Source: Opitutus sp. (GTDB taxonomy: Bacteria > Verrucomicrobiota > Verrucomicrobiia > Opitutales > Opitutaceae). From it: 43,533 bases of DNA. The position numbers and the translations under genes were made by a program. The stretch spans positions 1-43,533 of the forward strand of contig PNKG01000003.1 of the NCBI GenBank assembly GCA_013822585.1, written 5' to 3'. The notes under the pieces are model-generated. The model saw only the letters and a list, made by a program, of their open reading frames with translations, was not told the DNA's origin and ran no database searches. Of this stretch, positions 7,721 through 15,752 are shown piece by piece (within the stretch, counting starts at the first letter, position 1; the number at the start of each line of letters is the position of its first letter).

Positions 7721-8103
7721 AATACCTGCTCGACGTGAACGCGTTGGTGGCGGCGCTGTGGGCGGCGCACGAGCACCACGCGCGAATCCATCAGTGGCTC
7801 GCCGCCCTGCCGGATGCCGACGAGGTGCTGACCTGCGGGCTGACGGAGATCGGCTTCGTCCGCGTGATCAACGCGGCCTACGGCGTGCCGGTCGCGGTGG
7901 CGAAAGAGGCGCTGTCGGAGTTTCGCTCGCGGGCGGAAATCGGGTATTTGGAAACCACCCCGTCACCGTGCGACACGCTCCCCGCCTGGGCGCATTCGCA
8001 CAAGCAAGTGATGGACGCCTACCTCGTCGCCATCGCCGAACACCACGGCGCGAAACTGGCGACGCTGGACCGCGGAATTCCGGGGGCGAAGCTGGCCGGC
8101 TAG
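7717..8103 (+). CDS. PIN-domain ribonuclease toxin (VapC-like)
   Basis: A 128-residue PIN domain, a metal-dependent RNase usually acting as the toxin of VapBC modules. The acidic residues expected for the active site are in LLDVNALVA (Asp6), the CGLTEIGFVR segment (Glu), VMDAYLVAIA (Asp) and LATLDRG (Asp). The GTG start at 7717 overlaps the antitoxin stop. Its TAG stop shares the palindromic CTAG at 8100-8103 with the stop of the convergent DUF3592-like gene. RNA target unknown. Confidence 0.87.
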   Translation: MKYLLDVNALVAALWAAHEHHARIHQWLAALPDADEVLTCGLTEIGFVRVINAAYGVPVAVAKEALSEFRSRAEIGYLETTPSPCDTLPAWAHSHKQVMDAYLVAIAEHHGAKLATLDRGIPGAKLAG

Positions 8104-8588
8104 TCGTCAGGAAGCTCGTAGCTTCCTTTTCGGCGGGCGGGAAATATGATCGGCCGCAGCAGGCTCGCAGCAATTAAACTGGGGAAAAGCAGTATCGCCA
8201 TCAGGTCGCCGATCCAAAGGTGCCACGCGTTATCCACTTCGAATTCCCAAGCGGAATCGCTAAGTTGATTGCTGGTCCTGCGCGCAACCAAACTTACACG
8301 GTCGCCGACAGTCAGGACCTGAAAACTACTGTAGCGGTGCGAATGGAATCTGAACGTCTTGTGCTCGACCAGCAGCTCCACCTCCACCACAGGAGCGCTA
8401 ACAGAACCGCCGCGCGCCGTTGAGGACCGGTCCATGCCGATGACGGTAGCGCGATAGGGTTTTCCGTAGGCATCGAATTGCCACGCAGAATAGATGTTTT
8501 GGCAGGCCATCCAGACGATGCTCCCGAACAGGAGTAGCGCGCCCACCAGAAGAATATTTGAAACCCAAAGCAGCCAGCGCGAGTTCAT
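8100..8588 (-). CDS. DUF3592-like membrane protein
   Basis: A 162-residue protein with a first membrane segment (LLWVSNILLVGALLLFGSIVWMA), a soluble beta-rich domain (GKPYRATVIGMDRSSTARGG to GDRVSLVARR) and a second membrane segment near the C-terminus (LWIGDLMAILLFPSLIAASLL), the layout of DUF3592 proteins. Function unknown. Base composition is clearly more AT-rich than the neighbours, suggesting recent acquisition. The start ATG at 8588 overlaps the uvrC TGA in ATGA, so translation may be coupled to uvrC. A longer start at 8612 is possible but would overlap uvrC further. Confidence 0.65.
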   Translation of the reverse strand: MNSRWLLWVSNILLVGALLLFGSIVWMACQNIYSAWQFDAYGKPYRATVIGMDRSSTARGGSVSAPVVEVELLVEHKTFRFHSHRYSSFQVLTVGDRVSLVARRTSNQLSDSAWEFEVDNAWHLWIGDLMAILLFPSLIAASLLRPIIFPARRKGSYELPDD

Positions 8589-10072
8589 GTGTTGCGAGAT
8601 TGGCTCAGCCACGCGTGCACCTCCGCGGCGAGCTTCGGGCCGAAGCCCCCGACTTTGGCGATCTGGTCCGTGCTGGCGGCACGGAGCTTTTCAATCGCGC
8701 CGAAGTGGGCGAGGAGCGCAGCCTTCCGCTTCGCCCCGAGGCCGGGGAAGTCGTCGAGCACGCTCTCCTTGATTTTCCGCGAGCGGAGATCGGCATTGTA
8801 GGTGTTGGCGAAGCGGTGGGCCTCGTCGCGCAGGCGCTGGAGGAGGTTCAACCCGGAGTGCGTGAGCGGCAGGTTGAGCGGCGCGCGCTGGTCGGGGAAG
8901 ATGATCGTCTCGCGCTTCTTCGCGAGGCCGATCATCGGCGGGGGCGGCGCGCCGATGCCGAGAAAGGCCTTCAACGCCGCCGCGATCTGGCCGCGTCCGC
9001 CGTCGATGACGACGAGATCGGGGAAGGGCTTCTGCTCGTCGAGGAGGCGCTTGTAGCGGCGGGCCACCACCTCCTCCATCGCGCGGAAGTCGTCGTTGCC
9101 GATGAAGCTCCGGATCGAAAAGCGCCGGTAGTTCGCCTTGTCCGGCGCGCCATCGGTGAAGTGCACCAGGGAGGCGACGACGAAGGTGCCGCTGATGTGC
9201 GAGATGTCGAAGCACTCCATGTGGCGCGGCGGCGCCTCGAGGCCGACGGCCTGCTGCACCGCGCGCAGGGCCTCCTCGTTGGGCCGCAGGCGCGTGAGGT
9301 CGCGGGTGAATTTCCGCGTGCGCGCCAGCGTGCGCTCGAGCGCCTGCACGACATCGCGCAGCTCGGCGGCCTTCTCGAACTCCTGCTTGGCGGCGCGGGC
9401 CTTCATCTCCTCGCGGAGCTCGTCGAGCCACTCGCGGCTCTTGCCGTCGAGGAAGTCGCAGGCCTGCTCGACGCGCGCGCGGTAGTCGGCCGCCGCGACC
9501 TCGTTGGGCCAGCCGTAGAGCTCGGCGCGGACGTCCTCGTAGAGTTGGTAGCGACCGTCGGGCAGGCGCGCGGGGCGCGTGTCGCCGAGGAGGATGCCGA
9601 ATTGCTTGCGCATCGTCGCGAGCGTGCGGCGGAGGAGCGCGGAGTGCGCGAAGGGGCCGAAGTAGCGCGAGCGGTCCTCCTTGCGGAAACGGGTGAGCGT
9701 GAAGCGCGGCAGCTCGTCCTCGGGGTTGACGCGCACGAGGAGGAAGCGCTTGTCGTCGGTGAAATCGGTGTTGTATTTCGGCCGCCACTGCTTGATCAGC
9801 TTGCCCTCGAGGAGGAGCGCTTCGGGCTCGGACTTCACCTCGATGGTGTCGAAGTCGGCGATCATCTCGATCAGCGTGCGGATCTTCGGCTGGTGGCGGA
9901 GCTGGCGGGGGCGGCCGGGCTGGAAATAGGAGGCGACGCGTTTCTTCAGGCTCTTGGCTTTGCCGACGTAGATGATGCGGCCGAGCCGGTCCTTCATCAG
10001 ATAGACGCCCGGCCGCTCCGGCAGCAGCCGGAGTTTTTCGCGGATCGCGTCGGTGGAGCGGGCGTCGGACAT
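8585..10072 (-). CDS. uvrC: UvrABC excinuclease subunit C, compact form
   Basis: A 495-residue nucleotide-excision-repair nuclease making both incisions around UvrB-bound damage. In order: GIY-YIG domain (RPGVYLMKDRLGRIIYVGKA, about 17-95), UVR/UvrB-binding helix pair (EEMKARAAKQEFEKAAELRD, about 220-240), RNase H-like 5' nuclease domain with MECFDISH, VVIDGGRGQI and DEAHRFA catalytic blocks, and helix-hairpin-helix repeats (DFPGLGAKRKAALLAHFG, VGGFGPKLAAEVHAWL). About 100 residues between the UVR motif and the RNase H domain, present in the 610-residue E. coli protein, are missing without disrupting the frame. The start at 10072 places GIY-YIG normally. Confidence 0.93.
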   Translation of the reverse strand: MSDARSTDAIREKLRLLPERPGVYLMKDRLGRIIYVGKAKSLKKRVASYFQPGRPRQLRHQPKIRTLIEMIADFDTIEVKSEPEALLLEGKLIKQWRPKYNTDFTDDKRFLLVRVNPEDELPRFTLTRFRKEDRSRYFGPFAHSALLRRTLATMRKQFGILLGDTRPARLPDGRYQLYEDVRAELYGWPNEVAAADYRARVEQACDFLDGKSREWLDELREEMKARAAKQEFEKAAELRDVVQALERTLARTRKFTRDLTRLRPNEEALRAVQQAVGLEAPPRHMECFDISHISGTFVVASLVHFTDGAPDKANYRRFSIRSFIGNDDFRAMEEVVARRYKRLLDEQKPFPDLVVIDGGRGQIAAALKAFLGIGAPPPPMIGLAKKRETIIFPDQRAPLNLPLTHSGLNLLQRLRDEAHRFANTYNADLRSRKIKESVLDDFPGLGAKRKAALLAHFGAIEKLRAASTDQIAKVGGFGPKLAAEVHAWLSQSRNT

Positions 10073-10085
10073 GGGCTTGCCGAAG

Positions 10086-10178
10086 AAAACCACTAATGGA
10101 CACGAATGCACACGAATAACCCAACTCCGTTCTCGACCGCGGAGAGACGGCATTCGTGCCGATGAGTGTTCACGGGGG
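10086..10178. repeat. Dispersed GGACAC-type repeat, degenerate inverted pair
   Basis: The stretch 10086-10117 reads AACCACTAATGGACACGAAT then GCACACGAAT, a roughly 12-nt periodic motif. Around 10150-10178 a degenerate reverse-complement copy (GCATTCGTGCCGATGAGTG) follows. The same motif family occurs at 39032-39124. It lies between divergent uvrC and cinA and so occupies their promoter region. Confidence 0.5.
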
Positions 10179-10238
10179 GTTCCCAACGGGCGGCTGGCAA
10201 TTTGGGCTTTTCGGGCTACGGTGCCGGCCTTGGATAGC

Positions 10239-11564
10239 ATGGCCGCACCTTCACCGAACGATTCCCCGCCCGCTCCCGCGGGCAAATCAATTCCGCGCTA
10301 CGAGTTGATCACCCTCGGCGACGAATTGCTCCTCGGCCTCACCGCCAACAGCCACCTGGCCTGGATCGGCGCCCAGCTCGGCCGCCGCGGCGTGCTGCTC
10401 GGGCGCAACGTCACCATCACCGACGAGGCCCCGGCCATCGCCGCGCAGTTCCGCGAGAGCTGGGCGCGCGCCGACGTGGTCATCACCACCGGCGGCCTCG
10501 GGCCGACCTGCGACGACCGCACGCGCGAGGTGGTGGCGGAAATCCTCGGGCAGGAGCTGGTCTTCGACCCGGAGATCATGCGCGCGATCGAGGAGCGCTT
10601 CGCGAAGTTCAACCGCCCCTGCACGCCGAACAACCGCCGGCAGGCCTTCAAGTTCTCCCGCGGCGAGGTCCTCCCCAACCCCAACGGCACCGCGCCGGGG
10701 CTGTGGGCCGAACAGGACGGCAAGGTGCTCGTGATGCTGCCCGGGCCGCCGAACGAACTGCAGCCGATGTTCACCGACCAGGTGCTGCCCCGCTTGGCGC
10801 AGCTCGGGCTCGTCAGCGACCAGGAGGGCTATCTCCAGCTCCGCACCGCGGGCGTGGGCGAGTCGATGCTCGAGACGCGCTTCCAGCCGGTCTTCGCCCG
10901 CTATCCGGGGCTGGGCGTCGCGTATTGCGCGCACCAGTGGCAGGTCGACTGCCGCATCAGCTCGCCCGACGGCCGCCATCCGCGCGCCACGCTGCAGCAG
11001 ATCGCCGCCGAATGCGCGGCGCTGCTGGGCGACGACTTCGTGTGTTTCGGGCAGGACAACCTCGCCAAGGTCGCCGCGGACCTGCTGCGCAATTCCGGCC
11101 GCACGCTCGCCGTGGCGGAATCGTGCACCGGCGGCCTCCTCGCCAACAGCTTCACCGACATCTGCGGCGCCTCGAAATTCTTCATGGGCGGCATCGTCAG
11201 CTACTCCAACGACTCCAAGACGCTCCTGCTCGACTGCCCCGAGTGCCTGCTCTCGCAGCACGGCGCCGTGAGCGCGGAGTGCGCCGTCGCCATGGCCAGC
11301 GGCGTGGCCGAGCGGCTCAGCGCCGACTACGGCCTCGCCATCACCGGCTACGCCGGCCCGGCCGCCGGCCACTGCTGCGACGACAGCGCCGTCGGCACGA
11401 TCTACATCGGCCTGCATTCGCCGCTGGGCGACTGGTCGAAGAAGCTCGTCTGTCCCGGCGCGCGCCACCCGGTGAAGCTCCGCGCCGTGACCGCCGCGAT
11501 CGACTGGCTGCGCCGCGAAGTCGCGCGCGAACTGCGCCGCGCCGCCGCCCCGCTGGCGAACTGA
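10239..11564 (+). CDS. cinA: CinA-family protein (nicotinamide-nucleotide amidohydrolase, PncC)
   Basis: A 441-residue two-domain CinA protein. The N-terminal MoCF/COG1058 domain has ELITLGDELLLGLTANSHLAWIGAQL and TTGGLGPTCDDRTREVVAE; the C-terminal PncC domain has AVAESCTGGLLANSFTDICGAS and GGIVSYSNDSK. PncC deamidates nicotinamide mononucleotide to nicotinic acid mononucleotide in pyridine-nucleotide salvage; the N-domain acts as an ADP-ribose pyrophosphatase in some members. The ATG at 10239 precedes the family start by about 20 residues of Pro/Ala-rich sequence. Divergent from uvrC, convergent with the outer-membrane gene. Confidence 0.9.
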   Translation: MAAPSPNDSPPAPAGKSIPRYELITLGDELLLGLTANSHLAWIGAQLGRRGVLLGRNVTITDEAPAIAAQFRESWARADVVITTGGLGPTCDDRTREVVAEILGQELVFDPEIMRAIEERFAKFNRPCTPNNRRQAFKFSRGEVLPNPNGTAPGLWAEQDGKVLVMLPGPPNELQPMFTDQVLPRLAQLGLVSDQEGYLQLRTAGVGESMLETRFQPVFARYPGLGVAYCAHQWQVDCRISSPDGRHPRATLQQIAAECAALLGDDFVCFGQDNLAKVAADLLRNSGRTLAVAESCTGGLLANSFTDICGASKFFMGGIVSYSNDSKTLLLDCPECLLSQHGAVSAECAVAMASGVAERLSADYGLAITGYAGPAAGHCCDDSAVGTIYIGLHSPLGDWSKKLVCPGARHPVKLRAVTAAIDWLRREVARELRRAAAPLAN

Positions 11565-11610
11565 GTCGCGCACCGCGTTGGAACGCATTGACCCGATGCG
11601 GTCACGCCCC

Positions 11611-11755
11611 GAGCGCGTTGCGGTCAACGCGCTCCACCTCCGCGCCGTGACAAGGAAGAGCCGCGGCGCGCCGGGCGCGCCGCGGCTTGGGCACACACTA
11701 ACCTGCAAGGCATTCCCACCGCCTTGTCATCGCGCGGTCCGCGGAACGGACCGCG
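11611..11755. terminator. Cluster of three strong hairpins between convergent genes
   Basis: Between cinA (ends 11564) and the convergent outer-membrane gene (ends 11770) lie three perfect inverted repeats: GAGCGCGTT/AACGCGCTC at 11611-11634, AGCCGCGGCGCGCC/GGCGCGCCGCGGCT at 11659-11687, and CGCGGTCCG/CGGACCGCG at 11733-11755. None has a long T-tract. Position suggests bidirectional termination or 3'-end protection. Confidence 0.5.
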
Positions 11756-11769
11756 GTGGTCCGGCTGAA

Positions 11770-12417
11770 TCAGTAGCGGAAATTCACGCCGACGCGGTAT
11801 TCCATGTTCTGGTCGTCGTCGCGCGAGACGCTGCCGAGCACGGTGAACTTGTCGGTGAGGCGGACGTTCGCCTTCACGCCGAAGTCCCACGTGCCGTTGC
11901 CGGAGCCCTCGGTGAGGTCCGTGTAGCGCACGAACGGTGTCACGGCCACGACGGGCGAAAGCTCGATCTCCGCGCCGACCCCCGCGCCCCAGCCGAAGGA
12001 ATCCTCGCGGTTGTTGCCGAACTCCTGCCAGACCCAGCCCACGCCGGCCTCGGCGTAGGGCTTGATGCCCTGGTAGTTCGTGAACACGCGCGCGCCGGCG
12101 AGCAGGCTGTGCTGCCTCAGGCGCGAGCCGAAGACGCGGTCGGTCTGAGTGTAGTCGTATTCGAGAAACGCATCGAGGCCGTCGCGCACGTTCCGGTTGA
12201 AGCCGAGCGTGAAGCTGTCGGCGTCGACGCCGGTGCCGTCGAGGTCGATGAACCCGTAGGACAGCGACGCATAGTTCTGCCCGAGCAGGCCGGCGCCGCG
12301 CTCGGCGGGCGCCGGTTCGGCGGCGGGGGCCGTCGTCTGCGCGAACGCCGACGCGGCGAGGCCGAGCGAAACCGCTGCGGCCAGGAGGAGGGAATTGGTG
12401 GAATGGATGTTCTTCAT
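11770..12417 (-). CDS. Outer-membrane beta-barrel protein
   Basis: A 215-residue exported protein. A signal peptide (MKNIHSTNSLLLAAAVSLGLAASAFAQ) is followed by a short Ala/Pro linker and about eight amphipathic strands (NYASLSYGFIDLDG, SFTLGFNRNVRDGLDAFLEYDY, FGWGAGVGAEIELSP, WDFGVKANVRLTDKFTVLGSVS), ending in YRVGVNFRY with the C-terminal aromatic needed for Bam-dependent assembly. This resembles small OmpA/OmpX-like porin-type barrels. Length and the ATG at 12417 fit. Function beyond a barrel is not visible. Divergent from the peroxiredoxin gene. Confidence 0.8.
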   Translation of the reverse strand: MKNIHSTNSLLLAAAVSLGLAASAFAQTTAPAAEPAPAERGAGLLGQNYASLSYGFIDLDGTGVDADSFTLGFNRNVRDGLDAFLEYDYTQTDRVFGSRLRQHSLLAGARVFTNYQGIKPYAEAGVGWVWQEFGNNREDSFGWGAGVGAEIELSPVVAVTPFVRYTDLTEGSGNGTWDFGVKANVRLTDKFTVLGSVSRDDDQNMEYRVGVNFRY

Positions 12418-12659
12418 ACGGTTGATCAGTTTGGCGGTGGGGTGCCTCGGCCGGAGCCGTTGCGCCGCCACATGCGGATGAAAACACGCCGCGGCGCGCG
12501 AAGTTCCGGGCAAAAATATCCCCCAGTCGCGGAACCCCGCGCGGGCCGCGCTGTCGGGCGCGCGCGATTTTCCCGGGAACGGGACGCGCGGCGCCTCATC
12601 CGGACCGCAGGACCCGGTTGCGTTGCGAGCGCGCCAGGTTACTGTCCGGAGCCACGCCC

Positions 12660-13193
12660 ATGAAACCCCACCGTCTGCTCCTCGCCCTCCTCCCCGCCAT
12701 GTTCTTCCTCGCGAAAGCCTCCGCCGAACCCGTGAAGGTCGGCGACGCCGCGCCGGCCGTCACCGGCACGACCGACGCCGGCGCCAAGCTCAATCTCGCC
12801 GAAGTCTACAGGAAGCAGCCCTACACCCTCGTCTATTTCTACCCGAAGGCCGGCACGCCCGGCTGCACCAAGCAGGGCTGCTCGCTGCGGGACGGCTACG
12901 AGGCGCTGACGAAGAAGGGCGTCGCCGTCATCGGCGTGAGCCACGACGACGTGAAGGCGCAGGCCGACTTCAAAGCGAAATACCATCTGCCGTTCACACT
13001 CATCGCCGACACCGACAAGGCCGTGATCAACGCCTTCGGCGTGCCCACGCGCACGGTGCCCCTCATGGGCGAGCTCGCCGCGCGCTCCGCCTACCTCATC
13101 AAGGACGGCACGGTCGTCTACACCGACTACAAGGGCACGACGACCGAGCAGGCGCAGGTCATCCTCGACTTCATCGCTGCGCAGAAGAACTGA
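12660..13193 (+). CDS. Exported peroxiredoxin (BCP/AhpC-TSA family)
   Basis: A 177-residue thiol peroxidase. An N-terminal signal peptide (MKPHRLLLALLPAMFFLAKASA) directs it to the periplasm, unlike cytoplasmic BCP. The thioredoxin-like fold shows VYFYPKAGTPGCTKQGCSLRDGY, in which the first cysteine is the peroxidatic residue and the second, five residues on, the likely resolving cysteine of BCP-type enzymes; VIGVSHDDVKAQADF and LIADTDKAV follow. It reduces peroxides using thioredoxin-like donors. The ATG at 12660 gives the signal peptide. Confidence 0.9.
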   Translation: MKPHRLLLALLPAMFFLAKASAEPVKVGDAAPAVTGTTDAGAKLNLAEVYRKQPYTLVYFYPKAGTPGCTKQGCSLRDGYEALTKKGVAVIGVSHDDVKAQADFKAKYHLPFTLIADTDKAVINAFGVPTRTVPLMGELAARSAYLIKDGTVVYTDYKGTTTEQAQVILDFIAAQKN

Positions 13194-13495
13194 TGCGGTA
13201 GCGTCGCCTCATGTCGGGGCGCAGTCTTGCTGCGCCCGTGCGGCCAAATTGAACGCCGCCCTTCCGCCAGCGCTACTCCCCGGAGCAAGCTCCGGGGATT
13301 CGACGCGCGGCTTGCACAGTCCCGCTGGCGCGGGACTGGCCGGGCGGCGTCCTAATCTCACTTGTGAGACCCCGCAGCAAGCTGCGGGGAATGTGGCAGC
13401 ATTCAAACCCGTGGGGCCTCACCTCGCGTGAGGCCTTTTTCGTTCGCTCGGTCGGGGCTCGACGCAAGGTCGAGTCCTACAGCCGGCATGTGCCG
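13194..13495. other. Intergenic hairpin cluster without a gene
   Basis: This 302-bp stretch holds no credible ORF. It contains, in order: GGGGCGCAGTCTTGCTGCGCCC (13216-13237), a REP-type hairpin also found near 14511 and 35375; CCCCGGAGCAAGCTCCGGGG (about 13278-13297); TCCCGC-TGGC-GCGGGA (13320-13335); CTCAC-TT-GTGAG (13357-13368); CCCCGCAGCAAGCTGCGGGG (13370-13389); an intrinsic terminator at 13415-13440; and a CTAC-footed hairpin at 13455-13480. The two CCCCG-NAGCAAGCTN-CGGGG hairpins are near-copies of each other. Confidence 0.6.
13415..13440 (+). terminator. Intrinsic (Rho-independent) terminator
   Basis: A perfect stem GGCCTCAC / GTGAGGCC with the loop CTCGC is followed directly by TTTTT. 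It is on the plus strand, 222 bp beyond the peroxiredoxin stop, and also sits 56 bp past the stop of the convergent symporter gene. It may end a transcript from the hairpin cluster upstream. Confidence 0.75.
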
Positions 13496-14476
13496 TCAGG
13501 TGACTGCCGCCCTGCTCCACCGGTTCGCCAGCACGCCGTTCACGAGCAACTGCACCGGGTGGTAGAACAGGATCGGCAGCAAAATCAGCGACAGGTCCGC
13601 GCGCGCGCCGAAGATCAGCACGGCCAGCGGCACGCCCAGCGCCAGCGTCTTCTTCACCGCGCAGAAATAGCCCGCGATGAAATCCTCGCGCCCGAGCCGC
13701 AGCGCCCGGCACGTCGCCGCGATGACGGCCGACATGAACGCGAACAGCCCGGCCGCCAGCGCGAACGTGCGCAACGTCACCGCTGCGCCGTGGCGCTGCC
13801 AGACGCCGCTCTGCACCGAGTCGCAGAACGCCGCGTAGACCATGAACAGGATGGCGCCGTGGCTCAGGCGCGCGACCCACGGCTTGCGCGCGTCGATCCA
13901 CGCCGCCGCCTGCGTGCGCAACGCCGCGCCGAGCGCGAACGGCGCCAGCGTGAGCGCCGCGATCTTCAGCAGCAGCGGACCGGGCGGCGCCGACTGGCCG
14001 GTCGTGCGCATCAGCAGCTGCACAAGCACCGGCGTGAGCAGCACGCCGAGGACGTTTGAGAACGCCGCGTTGAAGAGCGCGCCCGCGGTGTTGCCGCGCG
14101 CCACCGCGGTGAACACGACCGAACTCGAGACCGTCGACGGCAGCACGCAGAGATAGAGAAACCCGTGGCGGATCGCCGCCGGCGCGTCCGGCCACAGCGC
14201 CGGCAGCAGCGCATCGAGCGCCAGCCCGACGACCGGAAACACCGCGAAGGTGAATGCCTGCACCACGAGGTGCAGCCGCCAGTTGGCCGCGCCTTCGCGG
14301 ATTTTTTCCCACGGCAGCGACCAGCCTTGGAGAAACAGAATCAGTGCGACGCCGAGATTCGTCAGCAGCTCCGGGTGCAACCAGCCGCCGCGCGCGCCCG
14401 GCCCGGGAAACGCGAACGCCAGCGCCGTCGCCGCGGCGAGGCCGAGCAGGAAGGCATTGGCGCGCAGCCAGGTCAT
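13496..14476 (-). CDS. Bile acid:sodium symporter-like permease (SBF-like, YfeH type)
   Basis: A 326-residue membrane protein with about ten transmembrane segments, matching the SBF-like family (PF13593 type; E. coli YfeH is a relative). Typical blocks are LILFLQGWSLPWEKIREG, FLYLCVLPSTVSSSVVFTAVARGN, FNAAFSNVLGVLLTPVLVQLL and GYFCAVKKTLALGVPLAVLIF. Substrate unknown. I chose the ATG at 14476, which starts just before the first helix; an upstream ATG at 14500 would add MTRSRNFP. Its promoter region is taken up by the inverted REP pair at 14508-14580. Confidence 0.85.
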   Translation of the reverse strand: MTWLRANAFLLGLAAATALAFAFPGPGARGGWLHPELLTNLGVALILFLQGWSLPWEKIREGAANWRLHLVVQAFTFAVFPVVGLALDALLPALWPDAPAAIRHGFLYLCVLPSTVSSSVVFTAVARGNTAGALFNAAFSNVLGVLLTPVLVQLLMRTTGQSAPPGPLLLKIAALTLAPFALGAALRTQAAAWIDARKPWVARLSHGAILFMVYAAFCDSVQSGVWQRHGAAVTLRTFALAAGLFAFMSAVIAATCRALRLGREDFIAGYFCAVKKTLALGVPLAVLIFGARADLSLILLPILFYHPVQLLVNGVLANRWSRAAVT

Positions 14477-14507
14477 GGGGAAATTGCGTGAGCGTGTCAT
14501 TCTGAGT

Positions 14508-14580
14508 GTAGGGGCGCAGTCTTGCTGCGCCCGGATCGCCGCGCGTTCGCCGAAAGGGCGCAGCAAGACTGCGCCCCTAC
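14508..14580. repeat. Inverted REP pair, GGGCGCAG hairpin family
   Basis: GTAG at 14508 is followed by GGGCGCAG-TCTTG-CTGCGCCC; the reverse complement, ending CCCCTAC, is at 14556-14580. Both copies carry the GTAG foot outermost, the same layout as the RAYT-flanking pair. It lies between the start of the symporter gene and the stop of the kinase-like gene. Relatives are at 13213-13237 and 35375-35444. Confidence 0.75.
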
Positions 14581-14605
14581 CCTAAGAGCGAAAGTCTGTT
14601 CTCGC

Positions 14606-15535
14606 TCACAGCTCATCGTCGTTCACCGGCGCGAGCACCTCGGCGCGCGGATCCAGCCGGGCGCGCCCGACCCAGTCGCGGAACAGCGGCGTGCGGTCGA
14701 GCAGGTCGGCGCCCAGCGGCGCGGCCACGAGGTCGATCACGCGCAGGGCGCCGCGCTCGTCGCGCACGACGTTGCGGTCGTGTGTGTCGGCCACGAGCCA
14801 GGGTTCGCCGTCGAGGAAGGCGAGGCGCGGGTGGTCGCGGTCGGCGCGGAGAAAGCGCGAGGGAATCGGGATGAGGCGGTCGGGGTCGAGCCCGGAGACG
14901 TCGTGTTTTTCCGGCAGCAACTTGCCGCAGGTCTGCTTGGCCACGAGCACACCCTCGTGGGTGACGCCGATGATCTCGGTCGGCATGCCGACGATGTGCG
15001 TCAGGCGGAGTTTCTCGAAGAGCCGGCGGTAGCCGCCGGGCACGGCGGTGGCGAGCAGCAGGCCGTCCGCGCCGCGCGCGAAGGCGAAAGTCGCGCCCAC
15101 GTCGCCGCCCTCGCGGAAGAGGAAAAACTTGTAGACCGACTGCCGCGCGTCGGCGAAGGCCAGCGCCTCCACGCCGCCGCCGATGCGGTGCAGGCGCGCG
15201 GTGTTGGACTCGAAGGGGTCGTCGGCTTCCGAGTCGAAGCCGAAATCCTCCAGGCGCACGAGCGGCAGCGTGCGGCGGAAGGCGCGGATGGCCGCGCCGA
15301 GTTCGGCCCAGCGCGGCTCGGCAAGCTCCAGCAGGCCTACTTCGTCCCCTTGGGCGAGGACGAGCGCGCGGTCCTGACGTGTTCCGAAAGCGCATTGGGC
15401 TGCCTTCGCGCCCATTTGATCGAGCGCCCGAAGTCGTTGCCCGTGACGGTCCAGAATCCCTGCCCAGGCTTCGCCGTCGGGGAGCCGGGGACCTTCGAGG
15501 AATGTTTCTCCTCCGGTGAAGGGGTCTTTTTGCAT
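14606..15535 (-). CDS. Kinase-like protein (resembles polyvalent-protein kinase domain)
   Basis: A 309-residue protein of uncertain function. The segment SVYKFFLFREGGDVGATF resembles a kinase N-lobe lysine strand, and WLVADTHDRNVVRDERGALRVIDLVAA resembles a catalytic loop and metal-binding aspartate (D-x-H-x-x-N followed by I-D). Family recall suggests the serine/threonine/tyrosine kinase domain described in polyvalent proteins of mobile elements; that is an inference. No signal peptide or membrane segment. The ATG at 15535 (MQKDPFTGG) is chosen; upstream in-frame sequence is low-complexity. It is divergent from rpmH. Confidence 0.5.
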   Translation of the reverse strand: MQKDPFTGGETFLEGPRLPDGEAWAGILDRHGQRLRALDQMGAKAAQCAFGTRQDRALVLAQGDEVGLLELAEPRWAELGAAIRAFRRTLPLVRLEDFGFDSEADDPFESNTARLHRIGGGVEALAFADARQSVYKFFLFREGGDVGATFAFARGADGLLLATAVPGGYRRLFEKLRLTHIVGMPTEIIGVTHEGVLVAKQTCGKLLPEKHDVSGLDPDRLIPIPSRFLRADRDHPRLAFLDGEPWLVADTHDRNVVRDERGALRVIDLVAAPLGADLLDRTPLFRDWVGRARLDPRAEVLAPVNDDEL

Positions 15536-15723
15536 GGATCGGACACGCGCCCACCGTGCGCCGGGCACGGGTGGAGGCAAAGGGAATCTGCGCGCAAGGT
15601 GTTCACAAAGCCCGCGCGAGGCCAGCACTTTGCCCGGCACCCGCGCGCGCCGGAGTGGAATCGCCGCGCGTCGCGGCAACGAGCCCGGGCTTGCCCCCGG
15701 CCGCCACCCGGAAATCCTGACGC

Positions 15724-15752
15724 TTGACACCCCCGGAGCCCTGCACTGACGT
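15724..15752 (+). promoter_or_regulatory. Possible promoter for the rpmH cluster
   Basis: A consensus -35 hexamer TTGACA is at 15724-15729, 48 bp before the rpmH start. No good -10 hexamer follows at the ideal spacing; TGACGT at 15747 or CTGACG at 15746 are weak candidates. Position before a strongly expressed ribosomal-protein gene supports it. Confidence 0.35.

Noticed and set aside
13455-13480. GGTCGAGTCC resembling a tRNA T-loop (GGTTCGAATCC)
   Set aside because: It is one arm of a CTCGAC hairpin with a CTAC foot; no acceptor stem, anticodon arm or CCA context is present.
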